Shown here piece after piece: positions 25,654 to 33,925 of a stretch of 64,000 nt of DNA. This stretch comes from Kofleriaceae bacterium (GTDB taxonomy: Bacteria; Myxococcota_A; Polyangia; Haliangiales; Haliangiaceae): assembly GCA_020633495.1 (NCBI GenBank), contig JACKDR010000010.1, positions 186,001 through 250,000 on the forward strand. Direction: 5' to 3'. Each line of letters begins with the position of its first letter. The first letter of the stretch is position 1. Under the pieces are notes generated by a model. The model was given only the letters and a program-made list of their open reading frames with translations. It did no database searches and was not told the origin of the DNA. The translations under genes were made by a program, and so were the position numbers.

Positions 25654-27866
25654 CGATCGGCGACCGCACGCCCAACCCCCGCGCGTACGACGCGGTCACC
25701 GGCCGGACCCGGTTCGCCGACGACCTGACCTTCCCCGGCATGCTGCACGCGCGCCTGGTGCGCAGCCCGCACGCCCACGCCCGGGTCGTCGCGATCGACG
25801 CCGCCGCGGCGCTGGCGCTGCCCGGCGTCCACGCCGTGATCACCGCCGCCGATCTGCCGACCCCGTTCGGCGTCATCCCGTGGACCCAGGACGAGCACGC
25901 CCTCGCCGCCAAGGCCCGCTTCGTCGGCGATCCGGTGGCGTGCGTCGCCGCCGTCGACGAGCAGACCGCGATCCGCGCCGCCGCGCTGGTCGACGTCACC
26001 TGGGAGGTCCTGCCCCACGTCCTCGAGCCCGCCGCCGCGCTGGCGCCCGAGGCGCCGCGGGTCAACGAGCTGGCCAAGCACGGCAACGTCACCAAGTCGG
26101 TGCAGCTGGCGTTCGGCGACCTCGACGCCGCGCTCGCCGGCAGCGACGCCGTCGTCGCGGCGAGCTACGACTTCGCGGGCTCGACCCACGCCGCGCTCGA
26201 GCCGCACTGCGCGATCGGCCAGTGGGATCCCGCCGGCGGCCTCACCGTCGTCAGCACCACCCAGGTGCCGCACTACCTGCACCGCGAGCTGGCGCGGGTG
26301 CTCGAGCTCGCCGAGGACCGGGTCCGCGTGATCCAGCCGCCGCTCGGCGGCGGCTTCGGCGGCAAGAGCGAGCCGTTCGGCCACGAGCTGTGCGTCGGCA
26401 AGCTGGCGATGATGACCGGGCGTCCGGTCAAGCTGCGCCTGACCCGCGAGGAGGTCTTCTACACCCACCGCGGCCGTCATCCCATGCACCTCGACGTCCG
26501 CCTCGGCGCCACCCGCGACGGCCGCCTCACCGGCTGCGACCTGCGCGTGCTGATCGACGGCGGCGCCTACGCCTCGTTCGGCCTGGTCACGACCTACTAC
26601 GCCGGCCAGCTGGTGACCGCGCCGCTGCGCCTGAGCGCGTTCCGCCTCGACACCACCCGCGCCTACACCAACAAGCCGCCGTGCGGCCCCAAGCGCGGCC
26701 ACGGCAGCGTCCAGCCTCGCTTCGCGTTCGAGGTCACCGTCGACCGCCTCGCCGAGGCGCTCGACCTCGATCCCATCGAGCTGCGTCGCCGCAACTGCCT
26801 CGAGGCCGGCGAGCGCACGATCAACGAGTTCCTGGTCCGCTCGACCGGCTTCCGGGACTGCCTCGACCGCGTCGAGCGCGCCAGCGACTGGAAGCGCAAG
26901 CACCGCCAGCTGCCGTTCGGCCGCGGCGTCGGCGTCGCCGGCTCGTTCTACATCAGCGGCACCAACTACCCGATCTACCCCAACGAGATGCCGCAGAGCG
27001 CGGTCCAGCTCAAGGTCGACCGCTCGGGCAAGGTCACGGTCTTCTCCGGCGCGTGCGAGATGGGCCAGGGCGTCGAGGCCATGCTGACCGCGATCGTCTG
27101 CGAGGAGCTCGGGGTCGCGCCCGGCGCGGTCCGCGTCGTCACCGGCGACACCGACCTCACCCCCGTCGATCTCGGCGGCTACTCGAGCCGGACCACGATG
27201 ATGGCCGGCAACGCGTGCCTGCGCGCCGCCCGCGACCTCGCGGCGCGCGTCGCCGAGGTCGCCGGCGCCGACTGGCGGACTCGACCGCCGGTCGAGGCGT
27301 TCCGCGTCGCCGAGGCCAGGCTCGGCGCCCTCGGCGCGGTCGGCAGCTACGACACCCCCAAGGACGTCCACGGCGCCTACCGCGGCGGCACGATCGGCGC
27401 GTCGCCGGCGTACTCGTTCACCGCCCACGTCGCCGAGGTCACGGTCGACGTCGAGACCGGCCAGGTCCGCGTCGATCGGCTGTGGGTCGCCCACGACTGC
27501 GGCCGCGCGCTGCGGCCGCAGATCGTCGAGGGCCAGATCGAGGGCAGCGCGTACATGGGCCTGGGCGAGGCGCTGTTCGAGGAGCAGGCGTTCCACCCCT
27601 CGGGGCTGCACCGCGGTCCGTCGCTGCTCGACTACGGCCTGCCGACCACGCTCGACACCCCCGACATCGTCGCGATGATCGTCGAAGGCGGCGACCCCGA
27701 GGGGCCGTACGGCGCCAAGGAGGCCGGCGAGGGCCCGCTGCACCCGTCGATCCCCGCGATCGCCAACGCGATCCACGACGCGGTCGGGATCCGCCTCGAC
27801 GCGCTGCCGTTCTCGCCGGCGCGGGTGCTGGCCGCGCTGACGCCGCGGCCGACGGGGAGGTCGTGA
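25650..27866 (+). CDS. hcrA: 4-Hydroxybenzoyl-CoA reductase, molybdopterin alpha subunit
   Basis: This 738-aa large subunit binds molybdopterin cytosine dinucleotide and the substrate (Thauera HcrA is 769 aa). The N-terminal a/b hammerhead reads ARLVRSPHAHARVVAID. Molybdopterin-binding blocks are PPLGGGFGGKSEPFGHEL, EMGQGVEAMLTAIV and the C-terminal GPYGAKEAGEGPLHPSIPAI with the catalytic Glu in GAKEAGEG. KPPCGPKRGHGSVQPRFA is also typical. The enzyme removes the para-hydroxyl group of 4-hydroxybenzoyl-CoA, giving benzoyl-CoA with low-potential electrons. GTG 25650 overlaps the hcrC stop. The product would feed the benzoyl-CoA reductase whose ATPase subunits are encoded at the left end of the window. 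Confidence 0.9.
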   Translation: MTIGDRTPNPRAYDAVTGRTRFADDLTFPGMLHARLVRSPHAHARVVAIDAAAALALPGVHAVITAADLPTPFGVIPWTQDEHALAAKARFVGDPVACVAAVDEQTAIRAAALVDVTWEVLPHVLEPAAALAPEAPRVNELAKHGNVTKSVQLAFGDLDAALAGSDAVVAASYDFAGSTHAALEPHCAIGQWDPAGGLTVVSTTQVPHYLHRELARVLELAEDRVRVIQPPLGGGFGGKSEPFGHELCVGKLAMMTGRPVKLRLTREEVFYTHRGRHPMHLDVRLGATRDGRLTGCDLRVLIDGGAYASFGLVTTYYAGQLVTAPLRLSAFRLDTTRAYTNKPPCGPKRGHGSVQPRFAFEVTVDRLAEALDLDPIELRRRNCLEAGERTINEFLVRSTGFRDCLDRVERASDWKRKHRQLPFGRGVGVAGSFYISGTNYPIYPNEMPQSAVQLKVDRSGKVTVFSGACEMGQGVEAMLTAIVCEELGVAPGAVRVVTGDTDLTPVDLGGYSSRTTMMAGNACLRAARDLAARVAEVAGADWRTRPPVEAFRVAEARLGALGAVGSYDTPKDVHGAYRGGTIGASPAYSFTAHVAEVTVDVETGQVRVDRLWVAHDCGRALRPQIVEGQIEGSAYMGLGEALFEEQAFHPSGLHRGPSLLDYGLPTTLDTPDIVAMIVEGGDPEGPYGAKEAGEGPLHPSIPAIANAIHDAVGIRLDALPFSPARVLAALTPRPTGRS

Positions 27867-28879
27867 TGCAGCCGCTGCCGCCGCTGGCCTGGTCCGCGCC
27901 GACGACGATCGACGAGGTGGTCGCCGCGCTCGCCGAGGGGGTCCCGGGCGAGGTGCGCCTGCACGCCGGCGGCACCGACCTGGTGCCCAACCTCAAGCGC
28001 GGCGTGACCTCGGCGCGGCGGCTGATCGGGCTCGGCCGCGTCGCCGAGCTGCAGGAGCTCGTCGACGGCCCGGCCGACGCCCTCGGGGTGGGCGCCGCGG
28101 TCACGCTCGACGACCTCGGCCGCGACCCGCGCGTCGTCGCGCGCTGGCCCGCGGTCGCCGAGGCGGCGCGCCAGGTGGCGAGCCCGCAGCTGCGCCGCAT
28201 GGCGACGCTCGGCGGCAACCTGTGCCTCGACACCCGGTGCCGGTTCTATGATCAGAGCGCGTTCTGGCGCGGCGCCCTCGGCGGCTGCCTCAAGGCCGAC
28301 GGCGACGCGTGCCACGTCGTCCCGACCGGCCGCAAGTGCGTCGCGGCGTGCTGCGCCGACACGCCGGCGCCGCTGATCGCCGCCGGCGCCGAGCTCGAGC
28401 TGGCGTCGGTGCGTGGCCCCCGCCGCGTCCACGTCGCCGACTTCTTCGCCGGCGACGGCGCCCGCAACCACACGCTCGCGCCCGACGAGCTGCTGGTTCG
28501 GGTCTGGCTCCCCGCGCCCGCGCCCGGCACCCGCGCCGGCTACCAGCGGCTGCGCCGCCGCGGCGCCATCGACTTCCCGCTGCTGACCGTCGCCGCGACC
28601 GTCGTCGTCGAGCGCGACGTCGTCCGCGCCGTGACCGTGGTGGTGGGCGCGCTCGGCGCGGTGCCGCGACGCCTGCGCGGCCTCGACGCCCTGGCCGTCG
28701 GGCGGCCCCTCGACGCCGCGGTGCGCGCCGCGATCGCGGCGGCGGCGACCCGGCAGTGCCACCCCCTCGACAACCTCGGCGACGCCGCGTGGCGCCAGGC
28801 GGTGGTCGCGCCGCTGGTCCGGCGCACCCTCGAGGCGCTCGAGCCGGCGACCGCGCCGGACGCGGCGTCGCTTCGCTGA
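27866..28879 (+). CDS. hcrB: 4-Hydroxybenzoyl-CoA reductase, FAD/[4Fe-4S] beta subunit
   Basis: This 337-aa FAD-binding subunit has the FAD motif LHAGGTDLVPNLKRG and a second FAD block QLRRMATLGGNLCLDTRCRF. The key diagnostic is the roughly 40-residue insertion that follows, with cysteines in CLDTRCRFYDQSAFW, GGCLKADGDACHV and GRKCVAACC. In the Thauera enzyme this loop binds a [4Fe-4S] cluster found only in 4-hydroxybenzoyl-CoA reductases, so the whole operon can be assigned to Hcr rather than xanthine or CO dehydrogenase. The ATG shares one base with the hcrA stop. The gene order here is C-A-B. Confidence 0.93.
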   Translation: MQPLPPLAWSAPTTIDEVVAALAEGVPGEVRLHAGGTDLVPNLKRGVTSARRLIGLGRVAELQELVDGPADALGVGAAVTLDDLGRDPRVVARWPAVAEAARQVASPQLRRMATLGGNLCLDTRCRFYDQSAFWRGALGGCLKADGDACHVVPTGRKCVAACCADTPAPLIAAGAELELASVRGPRRVHVADFFAGDGARNHTLAPDELLVRVWLPAPAPGTRAGYQRLRRRGAIDFPLLTVAATVVVERDVVRAVTVVVGALGAVPRRLRGLDALAVGRPLDAAVRAAIAAAATRQCHPLDNLGDAAWRQAVVAPLVRRTLEALEPATAPDAASLR

Positions 28880-28937
28880 GCCGCCGGTGCGACACTTCCC
28901 CCGCGCCGAGGCGCGCCACACCCTGGAGCCACTGACG

Positions 28938-29540
28938 ATGACGACGAACGCTCGCTGGTCGATCTGCGCCGCCTTCGCGGCCCTGGTGCTGTCCGCCTGC
29001 ATCCCGCCGCCCGCGACCAGCGGCGGCGGCGAGGCCCCGGCCCGCGCCGCCGCGAGCGGCGGCGGCGGCGGCACCAGCGACGGCGCGTGCGCGCGGGTCG
29101 TCGAGTGCAGCTTCCACCCCGACGACGGCTCGTGCAACGAGATGTGCGAGCAGGGCGGCTACGACCCCGCGATGCTCGGCGACGTCGAGCGCGGCACCTG
29201 CGAGCAGATCGCGCAGATCCTGGAGAACGCGAGCCAGGACGGCGACGGCACCTACGCCGAGGACGGCTCCTACGACGAGACCGGCAGCGGCGACGACACC
29301 GGCGGCGGCGGCGGCAACGCCGCCGTCACGTGCACCGCCCAGGGCGTCTACGAGGTCTGCGACGGCACCCTGTGTCAGGACAAGAGCGTCGAGTCCCTCG
29401 GCGCCGGCGCCAACCAGGCGGCGGCCAGCACCGAGGCCCAGCAGCAGTGCTCGTCGCACATGACGCAGATGACGCTGATCTCCAACGGCAACGGCAGCGC
29501 GTCGATCAAGCAGACCTGCCGCGTCGTCAGCTGCCGGTAG
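28938..29540 (+). CDS. Cys-containing secreted lipoprotein, function unknown
   Basis: This 200-aa lipoprotein has signal ICAAFAALVLSAC with lipobox LSAC, then a Gly-rich linker. The mature region has about ten cysteines arranged in pairs: ACARVVECSF, GSCNEMCEQG, GTCEQI, VTCTAQGVYEVCDGTLCQ, QQQCSSHM and QTCRVVSCR, so a disulfide-rich periplasmic or surface domain is likely. An Asp/Gly-rich linker (GDGTYAEDGSYDETGSGDD) divides the two Cys regions. GGAG lies about ten bases before ATG 28938. No family is recognised; this class of small Cys-rich lipoprotein is common in myxobacteria. It lies just after hcrB but is probably transcribed separately. Confidence 0.7.
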   Translation: MTTNARWSICAAFAALVLSACIPPPATSGGGEAPARAAASGGGGGTSDGACARVVECSFHPDDGSCNEMCEQGGYDPAMLGDVERGTCEQIAQILENASQDGDGTYAEDGSYDETGSGDDTGGGGGNAAVTCTAQGVYEVCDGTLCQDKSVESLGAGANQAAASTEAQQQCSSHMTQMTLISNGNGSASIKQTCRVVSCR

Positions 29541-29795
29541 CCCAGAATCGTCCGCTCACCTCGAGCGTTCGACCGACGGCAGTCGTAGATTTGCAGGAAG
29601 ACGAACCGGGCAGCGGTCGCACGGGGCGACCTCGTACGCTCACCTCGAGCGGAGCCCGAGCGGCGAAGCCGCGAGGGCGGAGTCGAGAGGGCGTGGGTCG
29701 ATGCGCCGCCGGCCCACGCGGGCGCGCACCGGCGCCCGCCCCCCGCCCCCTCGACAAGCTCGGGGTGAGCGGTCCGCGGCGGCTGACCGCCCCGC
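29541..29795. repeat. Dispersed palindromic repeat, second family (copy 1)
   Basis: This 255-bp spacer between two convergent genes shares blocks with 38787-39110: a CGACCGACGGC tract, AGATTTGC, AAGACGAACCG and the stretch TCGAGCGGAGCCCGAGCGGC. Near its right end is CCTCGACAAGCTCGGGGTGA, which resembles the widespread intergenic TCGACAAGCTCAGGGTGAGCG motif of many bacteria. The ends CCGCTCACCTCGAGC and GCTCGGGGTGAGCGG are near-perfect inverted repeats. Nothing in it looks coding. Confidence 0.75.
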
Positions 29796-30392
29796 TCACG
29801 CCAGCGCGGCGACGACGTCGTCGACCGGCGGGTGATCGCCGGCGGCGCGCGACACGTGGCGGAAGCGGAGCGCGCCGCCGGGCGCGATCACCAGGACGCC
29901 GCCCTGCTGGAGGGCGTCGCCCTGGGTGGCGCCCTGACGGAACCCGGCGCTTCGCGCGCGCAGGGCGCTGCGGACCACCGACGGGCGCAGCACGGTGCCG
30001 AGACCGCGGCGCAGCGACGCCGCGCGGTAGACCTCGAGCGAGGGGTCGGTGTAGAGCGGCCCGGGGTAGCCGGTGGTGTCGCGGAAGCCGGCGATGAACG
30101 TCGGCGCGCCGTTGCCGATGACGTGGAGCTCGGCGCCGGCGCCGTGGATCCGGTCGATCGCGTGGTGCAACTGCACCACCTGCTCGCGGCAGAACAGTCA
30201 GCCGAAGTGGCGGACCAGCGCCACCACCGCGGTACGGTCACGCCACAGGGTCCCCAGCGTCACGGCGGCGCCGCGCTCGTCGAGCACGGTCAGGGGCGCC
30301 AGGGTGTCGGCGAGCGAGGTCACGAGCGCTGGGATGTCGGCGCCGGCGCCCGGGTTACGCGTCGCCCCTGGATCGGGGTAAGCCTTCGACAT
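29796..30392 (-). CDS. Peroxiredoxin-like (AhpC/TSA) selenoprotein with in-frame UGA
   Basis: This 198-codon gene encodes a thioredoxin-fold peroxiredoxin-like protein. The frame is interrupted once by TGA at 30198-30200, in ALVRHFG-U-LFCREQVVQL. In this family the site is normally Cys in a CxxC motif, so the UGA gives UxxC with the resolving Cys three residues later. Homologous sequence continues unbroken on both sides: PLTVLDERGAAVTLGTLWRD before it, and GNGAPTFIAGFRDTTGYPGP and GGVLVIAPGGALRFRHVS after. A hairpin follows the UGA. The protein is best read as a selenoprotein that reduces peroxides or disulfides. The start at ATG 30392 is uncertain; GTG 30323 is an alternative. Had Cys mutated to stop, the gene would be a pseudogene. 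Confidence 0.75.
30162..30179 (-). promoter_or_regulatory. Candidate bacterial SECIS hairpin
   Basis: On the coding (minus) strand, GTGGTGC and GCACCAC form a perfect 7-bp stem around an AGTT loop. The stem begins 18 bases after the UGA, and the loop lies about 25 bases after it. This is within the window of bacterial SECIS elements, and the apical loop has the GU that SelB elements often show. Confidence 0.55.
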
Positions 30393-30453
30393 CCCGGGAT
30401 CACGGAGGGTGCATCCTCCCGGGGCGCGGCGACGTCTCAGCAGGACAGGTCCC

Positions 30454-31797
30454 ATGGCACGCATCGCGATCATCGGCACCGGCATCGCCGGCCTGGCCGC
30501 CGCCCACCGCCTGCACGCGGCCGGCCGGCGCGACCTCACCCTGTACGAGGCCGGCGATCACGTCGGCGGCCACACCGCGACGGTCGACGTCACGGTCGCG
30601 GGGCGCCGCTACGCCATCGACACCGGCTTCATCGTCTTCAACGAGCACACCTACCCGCGGTTCTGCGCGCTGCTGCGCGAGCTCGGGGTCGCCAGCAAGC
30701 CCACGACGATGAGCTTCGGCGTCCGCGACGACGCCACCGGCCTCGAGTACGGCACCAACACGCTGGCCGACCTGTTCGCGCAGCCGCGCAACCTGGCCAG
30801 CCCGCGGCACTGGCGCATGATCGCCGAGATCGTCCGCTTCAACCGGGTCGCCCGCGAGCTGCTCGCGACCGACGACGACACCACCACCCTCGACGCCTAC
30901 CTGACCCGGCGCCGCTTCTCGGCGACGTTCCGCGACCGCTTCATCGTCCCCATGGGCGCCGCGATCTGGTCGGCGCCGCCCGGCGAGCTGGGCCGGTTCC
31001 CGGCCCGCTACTTCGTCGAGTTCTTCGCCAACCACCGCTTCCTCGACCTGACGCGCCGCCCGGTGTGGCGGGTCATCGTCGGCGGCTCGCGCGAGTACGT
31101 CCGCCCGCTGATCCGCCCGTTCGCCGATCGCATCCGGCTGCGCACCCCGGTCGACCAGCTCCGCCGCCGCGGCGACGTCGTCGAGATCGTCGCGGCCGGC
31201 GTCACCGAGCGCTACGACCACGTCGTCGTCGCCTGCCACACCGACCAGGCCATGCGCCTGCTCGCCGACCCGACCCCCGCCGAGCGCGCCGTCGTCGGCG
31301 CGATCCGCTACCAGCCCAACGACGTCGTGCTGCACACCGACACGTCGCTGCTGCCGCGCGCCCGCCGCGCCTGGTCGGCGTGGAACTACCACCTCGGCCC
31401 CGATCCGTCCCGCCCGGCGACCCTGACCTACGACATGAACCTCCTGCAGGGCCTCGACGCGCCGGTGCGGTTCTGCGTGACCCTCAACGAGCCCGAGGCC
31501 ATCGATCCCGCGACCATCCTCGGTCGCTACACCTACGATCACCCGGTCTACACCGCCGCGACCCGCGCCGCGCAGCGCCGCTGGCACGAGGTCAGCGGCC
31601 CCGGCTCGCGGACCCAGTTCGCCGGCGCCTGCTGGTTCTACGGCTTCCACGAGGACGGCGTGCGCAGCGGCCAGCGCGCCGCCGACGCGATCATCGCGGC
31701 CACCACCACCGCCACCACCGCGGCCACCACCACCGCCGCCGCGACGGCGCCCGCCGCCGGCGTCGGCGCCACCGTCGGCCCCGAGGTCCCGGCGTGA
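30454..31797 (+). CDS. FAD-dependent oxidoreductase (COG2907 type) of the CFA cluster
   Basis: This 447-aa NAD(P)/FAD-binding amine-oxidase-like protein starts with the dinucleotide motif MARIAIIGTGIAGLAAAHRL, then GDHVGGHTATVDV and DTGFIVFNEHTYPRF. Other blocks are PMGAAIWSAPP, IVGGSREYVRPL, YQPNDVVLHTDTSLLPR and GACWFYGFHEDGVRSG. The C-terminus has an Ala/Thr-rich tail. Members occur next to DUF1365 and CFA synthase in proteobacteria, often in singlet-oxygen (ChrR/RpoE) regulons, and a relative takes part in furan fatty acid formation. It is the first gene of a five-gene operon whose first four genes overlap by four bases each. Confidence 0.85.
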   Translation: MARIAIIGTGIAGLAAAHRLHAAGRRDLTLYEAGDHVGGHTATVDVTVAGRRYAIDTGFIVFNEHTYPRFCALLRELGVASKPTTMSFGVRDDATGLEYGTNTLADLFAQPRNLASPRHWRMIAEIVRFNRVARELLATDDDTTTLDAYLTRRRFSATFRDRFIVPMGAAIWSAPPGELGRFPARYFVEFFANHRFLDLTRRPVWRVIVGGSREYVRPLIRPFADRIRLRTPVDQLRRRGDVVEIVAAGVTERYDHVVVACHTDQAMRLLADPTPAERAVVGAIRYQPNDVVLHTDTSLLPRARRAWSAWNYHLGPDPSRPATLTYDMNLLQGLDAPVRFCVTLNEPEAIDPATILGRYTYDHPVYTAATRAAQRRWHEVSGPGSRTQFAGACWFYGFHEDGVRSGQRAADAIIAATTTATTAATTTAAATAPAAGVGATVGPEVPA

Positions 31798-32618
31798 CCG
31801 CGCCGACCCGCAGCGCGCTGTACGTCGGCGTCGTCCGCCACCGTCGGTACACGCCGCGGCGCCGCGAGTTCACCTACCCGCTGTACATGAGCTACCTCGA
31901 CCTCGACGAGCTCGACGCCTGCGAGGCCGCGCTGTGGCCGCTGTTCGGGGTCGAGCGCGCCGCGGCGACCCGCTTCCGCCGCGGCGATCACCTCGCCGGG
32001 CTCGGCCGCGCCGACGCGCCGCTCGCCGAGGTCGTGCGCGACGCCGTCGCCGACGCCGGCGCGCCGCGGCCGCGCGGGCCGATCGGCCTCTTGACCCACG
32101 CGCGCCACTTCGGCATCGGCATGAACCCGGTCAGCTTCTTCTACTGCTGGGACCAGGCCGGCACCTCGCTCGACGCCATCGTCGCCGAGGTCTCGAACAC
32201 GCCGTGGGACGAGCGCCACGTCTACGTCCTGCCCGGCGGCGCCGACGCCGCGCGCGGCCGCGGCCGCCGGCGCTACCGCTTCCCCAAGGCCTTCCACGTG
32301 TCGCCGTTCCTGCCGCTCGACCTCGGCTACGACTGGCGGTTCACACCGCCGGGCGAGCACCTCGCGGTCCACATGCAGTGCCTGGCCGCCGGGCCCGCCG
32401 GATCCGACAGATCCGACGACCACGTCGTCCTCGACGCCACGCTGGCGATGAAGCGCCGCCCGCTCGATCGCCGGCACCTCGCCGCGCAGCTGGCGCGGTT
32501 CCCGCTGATGACCGGCGAGGTCGTGGCCCGCATCTACGGCCAGGCGCTCCGGCTGTGGCTGACGCGCACCCCCTTCTTCGACCACCCCCGGACCAAAGCC
32601 CACGGAGCGCCGACGTGA
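31794..32618 (+). CDS. DUF1365 family protein
   Basis: This 274-aa protein of the DUF1365 family always travels with CFA-like methyltransferases and COG2907 oxidoreductases. Family signatures are VGVVRHRRYTPRRREFTYPL, the HFGIGMNPVSFFYCWD block, EVSNTPWDERHVYVLP, FPKAFHVSPFLPLDLGYDWRF and MKRRPLDRRHLAAQLARFPL. No catalytic residues are established. GTG 31794 overlaps the stop of the preceding gene by four bases. The likely role is in modifying membrane fatty acids with its partners. Confidence 0.9.
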   Translation: MTAPTRSALYVGVVRHRRYTPRRREFTYPLYMSYLDLDELDACEAALWPLFGVERAAATRFRRGDHLAGLGRADAPLAEVVRDAVADAGAPRPRGPIGLLTHARHFGIGMNPVSFFYCWDQAGTSLDAIVAEVSNTPWDERHVYVLPGGADAARGRGRRRYRFPKAFHVSPFLPLDLGYDWRFTPPGEHLAVHMQCLAAGPAGSDRSDDHVVLDATLAMKRRPLDRRHLAAQLARFPLMTGEVVARIYGQALRLWLTRTPFFDHPRTKAHGAPT

Positions 32619-33925
32619 ACCCGTCCCCGACCCCGATGCCCCTGACGTCCGCCACCCCCACCCCGGTCGCCGCGCCCGCGGCGTCGCTGACGACGCCGGC
32701 CACGCCGCGCCCGCTGCCGTGGCCGCAGCGCCTGGCCCGCCAGCTCCTGCTCGCCCGCCTCGGCGACGTCACCGAGGGCGTCGTCCGCGTCCGCGACGCC
32801 GACGGCGAGCGCCGCCTGGGCCGCGCCACCGCCGGGTTCCCCGTCGACGTCACGATCGAGGTGCTCGACCCGCGCGCCTACGTCGACGCCGTCCTCGGCG
32901 GCACCCTCGGCATCGGCGAGGCCTACATGGCCGGGGCCTGGCGATGCGACGACCTGACCGGGCTGATCCGCCTGATGGTCCGCAACCGCGCCGTCATGCA
33001 GGGCCTCGAGCGCGGCCTCGCCACCGCGACCGCGCCGCTGCGCCGCGCCCACGCGCTGCTGACCCGCAACACCCGCGCCGGCAGCCGCCGCAACATCGCC
33101 GCGCACTACGACCTCGGCGACGACTTCTTCCGGCTGTTCCTCGACGACAGCCTCACCTACTCGTGCGCGCTCTACGAGCGCCCCGGGATGTCGCTCGGCG
33201 ACGCCCAGGTCGCCAAGTACGACAAGATCTGCCGGCAGCTGCGGCTCGGCCCCGCCGACCACGTCGTCGAGATCGGCACCGGCTGGGGCGGCTTCGCGAT
33301 CCACGCCGCGTCGCGCTACGGCTGCCGGGTCACGACCACGACGATCTCGCGCCGCCAGCACGCCGAGGCGACCCGACGGGTCGCGGCGCGCGGCCTGGCC
33401 GACCGCGTCGAGGTCCGGTTCGACGACTACCGCGACCTGCGCGGCACCTACGACAAGCTGGTGTCGATCGAGATGATCGAGGCGGTCGGGCGCGAGCACT
33501 TCGACGCCTACTTCGGCGCGATCGAGCGCCTGCTGCGGCCCGACGGCGAGGCGCTGATCCAGGCCATCCTGATCAGCGACCAGGACTTCGCCCAGGCCGC
33601 CGCCGAGACCGACTTCCTCAAGCGTCACATCTTCCCGGGCAGCTGCATCCCGTCGGTGACCGCGCTGCTCGACGCCGCGACCCGCAGCAGCGATCTGCGG
33701 CTGCGCGCGCTCGACGACCTGACCCCGCACTACGCGACGACCCTGGACGCGTGGCGCCGACGCCTGCTCGACCGCCGGACCGAGGCCCGCGCGCTCGGCT
33801 TCGACGACGTCACGCTGCGGGCGTGGGACTACTACCTCGCCTACTGCGAGGGCGGCTTCCGCGAGCGCTACATCGGGGTCTCGCACCTGCACCTGGTGCG
33901 CCCGGGCTGGCGGGACCCGGCGTGA
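32615..33925 (+). CDS. cfa: Cyclopropane-fatty-acyl-phospholipid synthase
   Basis: This 436-aa SAM-dependent methyltransferase of the CFA synthase family acts on unsaturated fatty acyl chains in membrane phospholipids. The N-terminal region contains GTLGIGEAYMAGAW, and the conserved SRRNIAAHYDLGDDFFRLF, DDSLTYSCALYE and KYDKICRQLRL follow. The SAM motif is VVEIGTGWGGFAIHAAS, then IEMIEAVGREHFDAYF, DFLKRHIFPGSCIPS and YLAYCEGGFRERYIG. These match E. coli Cfa-type sequences. The first 40 residues are Pro/Thr-rich, probably a flexible leader. GTG 32615 overlaps the DUF1365 stop by four bases. Confidence 0.93.
   Translation: MNPSPTPMPLTSATPTPVAAPAASLTTPATPRPLPWPQRLARQLLLARLGDVTEGVVRVRDADGERRLGRATAGFPVDVTIEVLDPRAYVDAVLGGTLGIGEAYMAGAWRCDDLTGLIRLMVRNRAVMQGLERGLATATAPLRRAHALLTRNTRAGSRRNIAAHYDLGDDFFRLFLDDSLTYSCALYERPGMSLGDAQVAKYDKICRQLRLGPADHVVEIGTGWGGFAIHAASRYGCRVTTTTISRRQHAEATRRVAARGLADRVEVRFDDYRDLRGTYDKLVSIEMIEAVGREHFDAYFGAIERLLRPDGEALIQAILISDQDFAQAAAETDFLKRHIFPGSCIPSVTALLDAATRSSDLRLRALDDLTPHYATTLDAWRRRLLDRRTEARALGFDDVTLRAWDYYLAYCEGGFRERYIGVSHLHLVRPGWRDPA

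Noticed and set aside
25650..27866. Xanthine dehydrogenase or CO dehydrogenase large subunit
   Set aside because: The associated FAD subunit has the extra Cys-rich [4Fe-4S] loop specific to 4-hydroxybenzoyl-CoA reductases.
30198..30200. TGA read as a true stop, giving two separate small genes or a pseudogene
   Set aside because: The frame and homology continue directly across it, UGA falls on the redox Cys position with Cys three residues later, and a hairpin follows, so selenocysteine is the better reading; the pseudogene option remains open until sel genes are checked.
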